NCBI GenBank assembly: GCA_964561525.1
Contig: CAZLPY010000028.1
Location: forward strand, 1 to 12,024
Reading direction: 5' to 3'
DNA from: CAZLPY01 sp964561525
Lineage (GTDB): Bacteria > Patescibacteriota > UBA1384 > CAJBMM01
Length of the DNA: 12,024 bases
Under the pieces are notes generated by a model. The model did not search any database and was not told the origin of the DNA. It saw only the letters and a program-made list of their open reading frames with translations. The stretch's first letter is position 1, and every line of letters begins with the position of its first letter. This document shows positions 6,151 to 12,024 of the stretch, in pieces. Both the position numbers and the translations under genes were made by a program.

Positions 6151-6179
6151 ATTCTACTTCAATTTGATGATTTATGCAA
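6151..6179 (-). promoter_or_regulatory. Promoter-like -35/-10 pair for the RNA/tRNA-Gln unit
   Basis: Minus strand TTGCAT (6179-6174), 17-bp spacer, TAGAAT (6156-6151): three bases differ from TTGACA/TATAAT in total and spacing is ideal. It sits inside an 8-bp inverted repeat, CGATCAAT (6143-6150) and ATTGATCG (6192-6199). Confidence 0.5.
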
Positions 6180-6203
6180 TCGAATGACTTGATTGATCGG
6201 TCT

Positions 6204-6226
6204 TATAATGATATAAGAACATTATC
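6204..6226 (+). promoter_or_regulatory. -10 box with operator-like inverted repeat for the hydrolase gene
   Basis: Perfect TATAAT at 6204-6209 with weak -35. ATAATG (6205-6210) and CATTAT (6221-6226) form an inverted repeat over the likely transcript start. The about 75-base leader then carries two CTCGAG copies and a hairpin CCAGCA-TAA-TGCTGG (6267-6281) directly before the ribosome binding site. Confidence 0.45.
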
Positions 6227-6294
6227 ACCTCGAGAACAACCAGTACTCGAGTGGAAATTAACAAGTCCAGCATAATGCTGGCAGGAGTGGGTTG

Positions 6295-6900
6295 TTGTCT
6301 GACACTATTTTGCTTCTCCATGGCTGGGGTGGAAATAAGCCAGAGCATTGGCAGGAATGGCTCTACGCCGAGCTTCAGAAGGCCGGCGTCGACGTGCGCT
6401 ATCCCAAGATGCCCTATCCACGCGCGCCACGTTTGGCATCATGGATCTCCGCTGTGCATGATGCGGTGAAGGAGTTGCCCAAGGACGACCCAGTGACCAT
6501 TTTGTGTCATAGCCTTGGCGCAATCACCTGGATGCACTACTCAACCGCTCTTGATCACCAAGTCGCCGACCGCGTACTTTTGGTGGCCCCTCCCTACGTA
6601 TCACGTGATCTCACACCAGCAGACACACCGCCCGGAATCGATTCGTTCTTCCCCGTACCACTCAACGCGGACGCCATTCACCTGTGCGCTGGAGCAACCA
6701 ACATCATCTGCGGCGAGAACGACTGCTACGGCACCGAAGATCAGGTCAAGGCCTACGCCGACCGCCTCGAAGTCCCAATGCACATGCTGCCCGGCGCCGG
6801 GCACGTCAGCCCCTACTGGAAGTACGGACAGTGGCCATGGATCCTTCGCTATTGTCTCGGGACGGCAGAATTGCCGCCTGTTCCAAACTCACTCATGTGA
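6295..6900 (+). CDS. Alpha/beta hydrolase, RBBP9/YdeN family
   Basis: A serine hydrolase of about 200 residues. Counting from the alternative TTG at 6292: HGWGG (10-14) for the oxyanion region, nucleophile S74 in CHSLG (GxSxG variant with C and H), D144 in CGENDCYG, and H171 in GAGHVSPYW, completing the triad. RBBP9/YdeN proteins are small cytosolic esterases or peptidases with unclear substrates. No ATG exists after the upstream stop. TTG at 6295 lies 7 nt after AGGAG (6283-6287); TTG at 6292 would be only 4 nt away. Base composition is visibly more GC-rich than neighbouring genes, with many C-ending codons, which points to recent acquisition. It ends against a strong convergent terminator. 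Confidence 0.88.
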   Translation: MSDTILLLHGWGGNKPEHWQEWLYAELQKAGVDVRYPKMPYPRAPRLASWISAVHDAVKELPKDDPVTILCHSLGAITWMHYSTALDHQVADRVLLVAPPYVSRDLTPADTPPGIDSFFPVPLNADAIHLCAGATNIICGENDCYGTEDQVKAYADRLEVPMHMLPGAGHVSPYWKYGQWPWILRYCLGTAELPPVPNSLM

Positions 6901-6907
6901 ACACAAA

Positions 6908-6942
6908 AACCGACCGTTGTCTTTATGACGGTCGGTTATTTT
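6908..6942. terminator. Bidirectional intrinsic terminator between convergent genes
   Basis: Perfect 10-bp stem AACCGACCGT (6908-6917) and ACGGTCGGTT (6928-6937), loop of 10 nt, flanked by TTATTTTAG on the plus side and TTTTTGTG on the minus side. It serves both the hydrolase and the cupredoxin gene. Confidence 0.9.
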
Positions 6943-6951
6943 AGTTTTCGG

Positions 6952-7401
6952 TTAGCGTGGCGTTTTGGCGATTGAAATGCTACCTTGCAGCCGAGCATCG
7001 AGGTGATCATGAACCTCATAATCGCCCGGGAGTGTTAATTGAAATGTGACCGTGCCGCCAGGCTTGATGGCGGTATCGTTATCAAAGCCCGGATACTCGA
7101 GGTGGTTTTCGTGCGGACCAAAGGCAACCTCGTGTGATTTTTTACCGGCATTAATAATAGTGAGATAGTCACAGACGTTAAGCGATAGTGCTGCGGGGCG
7201 AAAACCGGCTTCATCAACCACTAACTGTTGCGTATTTGCGGTATTCGAGGCCGAGCAAGTGTACAGGTTTCGAGCGTCCGCAGAGGTTGCGATAATGTGG
7301 TTGTGATGGTGCCCCCGGAAAAAAAGTACGACACCTACAAGAGCGGCTATAAGCAAAACGGCGTCAAACGGGCGATATTTCTTGAGAAATTGCTTACTCA
7401 T
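6952..7401 (-). CDS. Membrane-anchored cupredoxin-like protein
   Basis: 149 residues: a short cytoplasmic tail, one membrane helix at about 12-29, a histidine-rich HHHNH at 31-35 just outside, then a cupredoxin beta-sandwich. Conserved points are KSHEVAF (H90), YPGFDND and IKPGGTVTFQLTLPGDYEVH, ending HDHLDARLQGSI with H131 and H133. The usual Cys and Met copper ligands of blue copper proteins are absent; the HDHL version is a recurrent cupredoxin-like subtype, so metal binding is possible but not of ordinary type 1. I chose ATG 7399-7401; an in-frame TTG at 7416 is possible. It shares a short divergent promoter region with the next gene. Confidence 0.85.
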   Translation of the reverse strand: MSKQFLKKYRPFDAVLLIAALVGVVLFFRGHHHNHIIATSADARNLYTCSASNTANTQQLVVDEAGFRPAALSLNVCDYLTIINAGKKSHEVAFGPHENHLEYPGFDNDTAIKPGGTVTFQLTLPGDYEVHDHLDARLQGSISIAKTPR

Positions 7402-7404
7402 CTG

Positions 7405-7444
7405 TTGTGTTTCCAAAAGTATCTGCTATACAATTGTAGTATAC
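7405..7444. promoter_or_regulatory. Divergent promoter region with palindrome TACAATTGTA
   Basis: Plus strand: TTGTGT (7405-7410) and TACAAT (7429-7434), 18-bp spacer. Minus strand: TATACT (7443-7438) or TACAAT (7438-7433) as -10, no clear -35. A perfect 10-bp palindrome TACAATTGTA (7429-7438) covers both -10 boxes and could bind one regulator for both genes. Confidence 0.5.
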
Positions 7445-7475
7445 ACGAAAAACCTTCCGAAGGGAGGTGATTGCA

Positions 7476-7835
7476 ATGCGTGCGAAACAATTTTTGATGA
7501 TTGGTGGTGTAATTTTACTAGTGCTTGCAGTACTAGGATTTGTGGGCTTCCGTCTGGGCGATGCGCTTTATTTTGACAACGCCGAAAACTATGCTCACTT
7601 AGTGCTTGGAGTAGTTGCCATAGCGGCCTACTACTACGGTAGCGAACAGATTCAAAAAACTCTGGCGCTTATTTTTGGAGTCGTGGCTCTTTACTTTGGA
7701 GTACACGGTCTTTTCTTAAGCCAAACTGACCACCCTAACTACTTTGGCGTAACCAACCTAGAGTATCTTGACGATATTCTTCACTTGGCCATTGGTGTGT
7801 GGGGCTTGTGGGCCGGTATGGACAAGAAAGCGTAA
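7476..7835 (+). CDS. Small four-helix membrane protein, DUF4383-like
   Basis: 119 residues, with four hydrophobic segments at about 6-26, 38-55, 60-80 and 98-114 and a short charged tail ending KKA. Two similar stretches, NAENYAHLVLGVVAIAA and EYLDDILHLAIGVWGLWA, carry the [ND]xxHLxxG-type motif of DUF4383 membrane proteins and make the two halves look like a repeat. Function is unknown. The start is clear: ATG 7476-7478 follows AGGGAGGTGA (7461-7470), a near-perfect ribosome binding site; a GTG at 7467 lies inside that site and is not used. Expression is probably strong. It is divergent from the cupredoxin and ends at a terminator. Confidence 0.82.
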   Translation: MRAKQFLMIGGVILLVLAVLGFVGFRLGDALYFDNAENYAHLVLGVVAIAAYYYGSEQIQKTLALIFGVVALYFGVHGLFLSQTDHPNYFGVTNLEYLDDILHLAIGVWGLWAGMDKKA

Positions 7836-7870
7836 GAGACGTCCTTATTTTTCAGATTATCTTTAAGAAT

Positions 7871-7900
7871 AGCTCCTCTAGTTAGAGGGGCTTTTCTTTA
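7871..7900 (+). terminator. Intrinsic terminator after the DUF4383-like gene
   Basis: Stem AGCTCCTCT (7871-7879) and AGAGGGGCT (7884-7892) with one T-G wobble, 4-nt loop, then TTTCTTTA. Confidence 0.85.
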
Positions 7901-7954
7901 GTAAGATAACAATAACGACGAATGACGAATTATTAATTTGTAAGTAATGATTCA

Positions 7955-7980
7955 ACCCGTTCGACAAGCTCAGAGTTTCG
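7955..7980. repeat. Dispersed TTCGACAAGCTC-type repeat
   Basis: CCCGTTCGACAAGCTCAGAG at 7956-7975, with a diverged partner GATTCGACAACGCTCACC at 8077-8094 and a loose relative TTCGACAGGCTTTGCC at 6005-6020. This family of words is frequent between genes of environmental bacteria. Confidence 0.6.
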
Positions 7981-7988
7981 TCATTGCG

Positions 7989-8012
7989 TTACTCATAACG
8001 CACTGCCTCAAC
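7989..8012 (-). pseudogene. Vestigial C-terminus of a second MacB-like permease
   Basis: Minus strand codons read V-E-A-V-R-Y-E-stop, against I-E-A-L-R-Y-E-stop of the intact permease ending at 8103. Over 25 bases 20 match, and two of the five differences are silent third-position changes. VEALRYE is the customary end of this family. No more of the gene remains; a REP-like element begins at 8012. Confidence 0.45.
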
Positions 8013-8039
8013 CCTCCTTCGCGCAAGGCTACGGAAGGG
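8012..8039. repeat. REP-like element, third copy, opposite orientation
   Basis: Shares CCTTCGC, then AAGGCTACGGAA, with the reverse complement of the repeats at 5524 and 5881, with CCCT and AGGG ends that pair. The rest of the stretch 8040-8102 shows no gene. Confidence 0.65.
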
Positions 8040-8102
8040 TCTCGGCGTTGATCATTCGTATCTCATACCTCGATGGATTCGACAACGCTCACCATTTACG
8101 CA

Positions 8103-9323
8103 TTACTCATATCGTAATGCTTCAATCGGGTCTTTACTGGCAGCGCGGAGTGCTGGCCAGAGACCAAAAATCACGCCAATTGCAGCTGCGATGCCGACCG
8201 CGAGTAGAATAATTTGAGGAGTAATATCAGGTACAAGGGTCGTTTTCGCTTTAACGATGGCAATTACAATGAACGATATAACAAGGCCGAGCACTCCTCC
8301 AAACGAGGTAATGACCAGGCTTTCAGTCAAAAATTGAATCAAGATAGCTCGCTTGGTAGCGCCTACTGCCTTACGCAGCCCAATCTCTCGGGTGCGTTCG
8401 GTCACCGTAACCAACATGATGTTCATGATACCAATACCGCCTACTACGAGAGAAATTGCGGCGATGGCTGAAACAAGCGTGGTTGCAAGGTTCAAAAATG
8501 TATTCAACAGGCCAAGCAGATCGTCCTGAGTCAGTACGCTAAAGTCCTCCTCATTATTGTGATTCCGTAAAATGATGCTCTTGACGGTTCCTTTTACTTC
8601 AGTAACGTTTGCGCTATCAGCCGCTTTAACCGCAATGCGGTAAATCCGCACCTGGTTTTTGTTGATCATGGTGGCCGTGTCAAACGGAATAAACGATAGT
8701 GAATCAAGCTGTGAGCCAAACACCGATGACGATTTTGATTTGGCGAGCACTCCTACCACCGTCAGCTCATGTGTTCCAATAGTAATTTTTGACCCTACCG
8801 GGTCTGCTGTATAAAACAAGTCATGTGCCGAAACTTCGCTCAGCACAATTTGTCCAGAGTCCTTACTAGATGCAAACATCGATCCGTGATCGAGATGTAA
8901 AACGTTAAATATCGATAATGCATTTGGATAGGTGCCAACAACCGTACCGCTTGAGGTCTTTTCGCCAATTTTGAGATTGCCTGGCACTAAACTCAATGGG
9001 GAAACATGCTCGACCCCGGGTGTTGCTGTCACAGAATCAACGTCCTTTAAGGTCAAGATGTCTCCGGTTAAAAAATTGGCGGGATTCGAGGGTGCAGAAG
9101 TAGCTGATGGGTCAATTTTGCCGCTGACTACAAACAGCACGTTTGTGCCAAACCCTTCAATTAAGTTTGAAACGTCATTTTTTAAACCCTGGCCCAGCCC
9201 GACCAAAATAGTGACAGCGCTCACCCCGATAATCACGCCCAAAATAGCTAAAAAGCTTTGCACTTTATTTTGCCAAATGGAACGGAAGGCGCTTTTGATG
9301 TTTTCGAGGAAAAGTAACATCAT
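8103..9323 (-). CDS. ABC transporter permease, MacB/LolC/FtsX type
   Basis: A 406-residue inner-membrane subunit. One helix near residues 21-44 (LAILGVIIGVSAVTILVGLG) is followed by a large extracytoplasmic MacB_PCD domain to about 270, then three helices, the first in the family block AAISLVVGGIGIMNIMLVTV before TERTREIGLRKAVGATKRAI. The end DPIEALRYE is typical. Such mechanotransmission exporters move peptides, lipoproteins or drugs, or drive cell-wall hydrolases. ATG 9321-9323 overlaps the ATPase stop as ATGA, so translation is coupled. No MacA-like adaptor is in the window, as expected for a cell without a Gram-negative outer membrane. Substrate unknown. Confidence 0.92.
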   Translation of the reverse strand: MMLLFLENIKSAFRSIWQNKVQSFLAILGVIIGVSAVTILVGLGQGLKNDVSNLIEGFGTNVLFVVSGKIDPSATSAPSNPANFLTGDILTLKDVDSVTATPGVEHVSPLSLVPGNLKIGEKTSSGTVVGTYPNALSIFNVLHLDHGSMFASSKDSGQIVLSEVSAHDLFYTADPVGSKITIGTHELTVVGVLAKSKSSSVFGSQLDSLSFIPFDTATMINKNQVRIYRIAVKAADSANVTEVKGTVKSIILRNHNNEEDFSVLTQDDLLGLLNTFLNLATTLVSAIAAISLVVGGIGIMNIMLVTVTERTREIGLRKAVGATKRAILIQFLTESLVITSFGGVLGLVISFIVIAIVKAKTTLVPDITPQIILLAVGIAAAIGVIFGLWPALRAASKDPIEALRYE

Positions 9324-10033
9324 CGTTTCACGTCCTTAGTATTTGCAGTGACCGAATCAATCGCACCGTCGAGCAGGTGGATTGTTTTTTGACATTGCCG
9401 AGCAATTTTTTCATCATGAGTGACGATGATAACCGTTTTCCCTTGTTGGTGCAGACCGTGCAAAATTTTTATCACCTCTGAACCACTTTTTGAATCGAGG
9501 TTTCCGGTAGGCTCATCGGCCAAAATTAACTCTGGGTCGTTCATCAGTGCACGAGCAATAGCAACCCGCTGTTTTTCACCGCCGGAGAGCTCGCTTGGTT
9601 TGTGATGTGCTCGCGCCGCCAACCCCAAATCCTTCAGCAGTTCTATTGCCCGTTTTTTAGGGTCTAAGTTGACGTGATAATAGGTGGTCGGTATCAGCAC
9701 GTTGGCCAACGCACTCATTTTTGGCAACAAGTTAAATGATTGAAACACAAACCCAATTTTGCTTGAACGAATTCGGGCAAGCGCAGCATCGGAATTTGAC
9801 AGTGACACAACCGCGTCGTCAATCATAATCTCACCTGTGCTTGGACGATCAAGCAGGCCGATGATATTCATTAAGGTTGACTTGCCCGATCCCGACGGAC
9901 CCATAATCGCGATCAATTCGCCCTGTTCAACCTCAAGATTAATATGCTGTAACACTGTAATTGACAGTTTTCCACTGCGAAACGTCTTGCTGATATTATG
10001 TAATGCTATGAGGGAATTTGTTTGCTTCACCAA
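9320..10033 (-). CDS. ABC transporter ATP-binding protein, MacB/LolD type
   Basis: The 237-residue cytoplasmic ATPase powering the permease that follows. Walker A GPSGSGKS is at 45-52, Q-loop glutamine Q98 in FVFQSF, signature LSGGEKQ at 149-155, Walker B LILADEP with E174, D-loop GNLD and switch H206 in VTHD. All catalytic residues are present and length is normal. No ATG is available after the upstream stop: TTG at 10033 or GTG at 10030 starts the protein, without a visible ribosome binding site. TATGAT at 10054-10049 on this strand could be a -10, giving a very short leader. It is divergent from the pilin gene. Confidence 0.93.
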   Translation of the reverse strand: MVKQTNSLIALHNISKTFRSGKLSITVLQHINLEVEQGELIAIMGPSGSGKSTLMNIIGLLDRPSTGEIMIDDAVVSLSNSDAALARIRSSKIGFVFQSFNLLPKMSALANVLIPTTYYHVNLDPKKRAIELLKDLGLAARAHHKPSELSGGEKQRVAIARALMNDPELILADEPTGNLDSKSGSEVIKILHGLHQQGKTVIIVTHDEKIARQCQKTIHLLDGAIDSVTANTKDVKR

Positions 10034-10125
10034 TGTACAGTAGCGCAGATCATAGTAAGAAGCAAGAACGCAGCATCATACATCGCTTTCTTGCTTCTGT
10101 AGTTAGGCCGCTGTACAATAAAATC
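10034..10125. promoter_or_regulatory. Divergent control region with nested inverted repeats
   Basis: An 11-bp perfect inverted repeat, AGAAGCAAGAA (10058-10068) and TTCTTGCTTCT (10088-10098), is nested in an outer one, TGTACAG (10034-10040) and CTGTACA (10111-10117), with nearly the same centre. For the pilin, TTGCTT (10091-10096), 17 bp, TACAAT (10114-10119) is a good promoter whose start would fall on the ATG at 10126, predicting a leaderless mRNA. For the ATPase, TATGAT (10054-10049) has no good -35. Confidence 0.55.
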
Positions 10126-10887
10126 ATGGGGAAATACCGATCTAGCTTGCGAGCTTTTACCTTAATTGAGCTGTTAATTGTGATTGTGATCATCGGCATT
10201 TTAGTTTCAATTAGTCTCTCAACGTTTCGCACTACCCAAATTAAGGCTCGTGACGTCCAGCGCAAAAGCCAGGTGCTAAAGATTCAAAGCTCGCTCGAAA
10301 GCTACAAAGCAGTCAACAATGTATATGGACCAGATTACGGTGTTGCCGCCGGTGTTGCCGGTGGACTAACCGCTAGCTGTTCGGCAGCAACTCAATTAGG
10401 TGGATATTACATCGTCAGCACGGATACCTCAGCCACGCGTGACCCGCTGTTTGTAGTTGATGCTACCTCGGCAAATACCACTGCTACCAGCGGCTATTTG
10501 CTAAAATTCATGGAGCGCCCGAACTACGTAAAGGCTTCAGCCGCCACAGATTCGTTTGACACTGGCGAAACCCTCTCTTCATGCGCCGTGGCCGATCAGA
10601 GCACCTACACCCTAAGCACCGGACGGATTAATTATGCAGTTTACGCCGGTCAGTACTGGGTTTACGTCATTCTAGAAAACAAAAATGAACACCGAACACC
10701 AGCTAGCGCGCATTGCTATCACAGACTTGATGGTCAAACTGTAGTAGGCGGCGTAACCTATCCCGCAACCGAGTTCGATGACATCGCATTCCCAGCCTTT
10801 ACCGGCTACCCGACATCTCCCTCCTCCACATGTGATTCGCAAATCAAGATCTTCGCTCGTGGCAGCTTAGCGCAGCCGTCACAATAG
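10126..10887 (+). CDS. Type IV pilin-like / pseudopilin protein
   Basis: 253 residues starting MGKYRSSLRAFTLIELLIVI. The prepilin peptidase site is after A10 (alanine in place of the commoner glycine), leaving F11 to be methylated and E15 as the conserved Glu5. A hydrophobic helix of about 20 residues and an amphipathic continuation follow, then a beta-rich C-terminal domain with four cysteines (TASCSA, LSSCAV, SAHCYH, SSTCDS) that may form two disulphides. It is therefore an extracellular or surface fibre subunit, major or minor undecided; no assembly ATPase or peptidase is in the window. ATG 10126 is preferred because it places the short basic leader correctly; earlier in-frame starts would add an unnatural N-terminus. 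Confidence 0.88.
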   Translation: MGKYRSSLRAFTLIELLIVIVIIGILVSISLSTFRTTQIKARDVQRKSQVLKIQSSLESYKAVNNVYGPDYGVAAGVAGGLTASCSAATQLGGYYIVSTDTSATRDPLFVVDATSANTTATSGYLLKFMERPNYVKASAATDSFDTGETLSSCAVADQSTYTLSTGRINYAVYAGQYWVYVILENKNEHRTPASAHCYHRLDGQTVVGGVTYPATEFDDIAFPAFTGYPTSPSSTCDSQIKIFARGSLAQPSQ

Positions 10888-10896
10888 GTTTGTGAC
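10878..10896 (+). promoter_or_regulatory. Hairpin with SD-like loop before the P-type ATPase
   Basis: Perfect 7-bp arms GTCACAA (10878-10884) and TTGTGAC (10890-10896) around TAGGT. The loop holds both the pilin stop TAG and the only AGG-like ribosome site for ATG 10900. It could be an operator or a translational switch. Confidence 0.4.
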
Positions 10897-10899
10897 ACT

Positions 10900-12024
10900 A
10901 TGAATGGAAGTGAGACGGCACGATTCAATCTAGCCCCGCAACAAGTTAGTGCATCAGATATTCTGCTACAACTGCACAGCTCGGCGGGTGGTTTGTCAGC
11001 GCATCAATCACTACTACGGCATCGTGCTGCAGGCCCAAACGAATTGCCTCGCCAAAAAAATACAGCCCTAAAAACGCTTGCCCGCCAAATGAAGAGCCCG
11101 CTCCTGTTAATACTCGCAGTAGCGGCGGTGTTGTCGTATTTTTTAGGTGAGCAACGAGAGTCAATCACCATCATCGTGATGATGTCGGCCAGTGTCGTGC
11201 TTGGATTTACGAACGAATTTCGCTCTGAGAAAATTATCGATTCATTGCAAAAACATGTCCGTCCAACCACCACGGTACTGCGTGGCGGCAAACCGTTGGA
11301 GATATTAGCCAGGGAGTTGGTAGTCGGTGACGTGGTGCCACTGCTGCCTGGCACCATGGTGCCAGCGGATATGCGGCTGATCGATGCGGAAGGTCTAGAA
11401 ATTGATGAGGCCGTGCTAACGGGCGAATCCGTGCCCCAAATGAAAAAAATTGACATCGTGGGCTCAGGGAAATCTGCAGTTTTTAGTAATTGTGCTTATT
11501 TTGTATCTCATGTCGCAGCTGGACACGGACTTGGAGTGGTGTATGCGATTGGTAAAAATACGCAGTTTGGCCACATCGCCGGGGCTGTCAGTGATATTCG
11601 GCCAGTTGGTGAGTTTGCCAAAGGCATTTCCTCGTTTGGATTTTTTTTGCTGCGTGTAGTGATGAGCATAACTGTCGTGATCCTACTGGTTAATCTGCTG
11701 CTCGGGCATAAAATCGTCGATTCATTACTATTCACCCTAGCGATTGCGATTGGTATGACACCAGAGCTGCTGCCGGCTATCGTTTCAGTGTCAATGGCTC
11801 GTGGCGCTTCACATTTAGCCAAAAAGCGCGTGGTGGTAAAACGACTAGTTGCAATTGAGGATTTGGGCAATATTGATGTACTGTGCACTGATAAAACTGG
11901 CACTCTAACCGAGGGCACGCTGCGCTTAACCCAGTATTATGATGCCAAGCAGCGTCAAGATGAAACGATTGTGCGCTTGGCCATGTGGTCAGCCGAGCGA
12001 GCGCGACCTCATCATCCTATTGAC
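10900..12024 (+). CDS. mgtA: Mg2+-importing P-type ATPase (P3B, MgtA-like), C-terminus cut by window edge
   Basis: The first 375 codons of a protein normally near 900 residues. In order: an N-terminal cation-ATPase domain with AGPNELP, helices 1-2 (LLLILAVAAVLSYFLGE), the actuator domain with FRSEKIIDSLQKHVRP, LVVGDVVPLLPG and TGES at 174-177, helix 4 with TPELLP at 287-292, and DKTGT with phosphorylated D331. The stretch around helices 3-4 (FAKGISSFGFFLLR, then AIGMTPELLPAIVSVSMARG) matches MgtA-type magnesium pumps rather than Ca2+ or heavy-metal ATPases. It begins 12 bp after the pilin stop, so it may be cotranscribed. The only ribosome site is a weak AGG inside a hairpin. The nucleotide-binding domain and helices 5-10 are not visible. 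Confidence 0.9.
   Translation, partial: MNGSETARFNLAPQQVSASDILLQLHSSAGGLSAHQSLLRHRAAGPNELPRQKNTALKTLARQMKSPLLLILAVAAVLSYFLGEQRESITIIVMMSASVVLGFTNEFRSEKIIDSLQKHVRPTTTVLRGGKPLEILARELVVGDVVPLLPGTMVPADMRLIDAEGLEIDEAVLTGESVPQMKKIDIVGSGKSAVFSNCAYFVSHVAAGHGLGVVYAIGKNTQFGHIAGAVSDIRPVGEFAKGISSFGFFLLRVVMSITVVILLVNLLLGHKIVDSLLFTLAIAIGMTPELLPAIVSVSMARGASHLAKKRVVVKRLVAIEDLGNIDVLCTDKTGTLTEGTLRLTQYYDAKQRQDETIVRLAMWSAERARPHHPID

Noticed and set aside
6515..6928. Second plus-strand frame over the hydrolase gene
   Set aside because: Low-complexity Ser/Thr/Pro-rich product with no motif, a shadow of the GC-rich hydrolase.
6908..6942. Inverted repeat as a mobile-element end
   Set aside because: Its place between converging stops, its loop and T runs on both strands fit a bidirectional terminator.
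10018..10125. Longer N-terminus of the pilin-like protein
   Set aside because: It would put about 36 atypical residues ahead of the prepilin leader and cover the divergent promoter region.
11004..11918. Long minus-strand frames opposite the P-type ATPase
   Set aside because: Serine-rich products without motifs; the plus-strand frame has all P-type ATPase signatures.
1..12024. CRISPR array or cas genes
   Set aside because: No regularly spaced repeat of suitable length and no Cas-like protein. The repeats present are dispersed and hairpin-like.
1..12024. Recoded TGA (Gly) as in Gracilibacteria
   Set aside because: TGA ends several genes at the expected family length, including the ATPase with its ATGA overlap and the hydrolase, and no gene has internal TGA apart from the broken winged-helix frame.

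Overview
The window looks like a small-genome bacterium of the candidate phyla radiation (Patescibacteria). This is inferred from the mix of features: a stand-alone riboflavin kinase domain, a GIY-YIG nuclease beside a tRNA, a MacB-type exporter next to a type IV pilin-like gene, a truncated multispanning membrane protein of a kind I associate with this group, a cupredoxin with an HDH motif, several apparent TTG starts, and many short dispersed intergenic repeats. TGA is used as a stop, so the Gracilibacteria-type recoding does not apply. No rRNA or other marker is present, so the phylum assignment is moderate at best.

Layout. Positions 1-2734 (minus strand) read EamA-type transporter, riboflavin kinase, UMP kinase (pyrH) and the tRNA-threonylcarbamoyladenosine enzyme tsaC, which runs off the left edge. 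The first two overlap by 8 bp. Positions 2776-3066 (plus) hold the C-terminal half of a membrane protein whose first half is missing. Positions 3121-3680 (minus) form a compact operon: a small winged-helix protein broken by one extra base in a run of five, then a 73-residue protein of unknown function. Positions 3735-4921 (minus) carry a HAD phosphatase and a PNPOx-like flavin-binding protein, followed at 5033-5431 by a DUF1801 protein.

Positions 5524-6250 are the most unusual part. A 90-residue GIY-YIG nuclease gene lies directly behind tRNA-Gln(TTG) and is bracketed by 44-bp direct repeats that include the last 15 bases of that tRNA. Upstream of the tRNA is a 160-base stretch with its own promoter-like sequence, two long imperfect hairpins and a terminator-like T run ending exactly at the tRNA. 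It could be an unrecognised structured RNA.

Positions 6292-7835 hold an RBBP9-type serine hydrolase of higher GC, a convergent terminator, a membrane-anchored cupredoxin and a divergent four-helix DUF4383-like membrane protein. Positions 7901-8102 have no intact gene: they contain dispersed repeats and what looks like the last seven codons of a lost second MacB-like permease. Positions 8103-10033 (minus) encode the permease and ATPase of a MacB/LolCDE-type exporter, overlapping by 4 bp. A control region with nested inverted repeats separates them from a plus-strand type IV pilin-like gene (10126-10887), followed after 12 bp by an MgtA-type P-type ATPase that runs off the right edge.

The genes do not form one pathway. 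Four themes are visible: core nucleotide, cofactor and tRNA modification; an exporter and pilin at the envelope; Mg2+ uptake; and a tRNA-linked possibly mobile cassette with its repeats.
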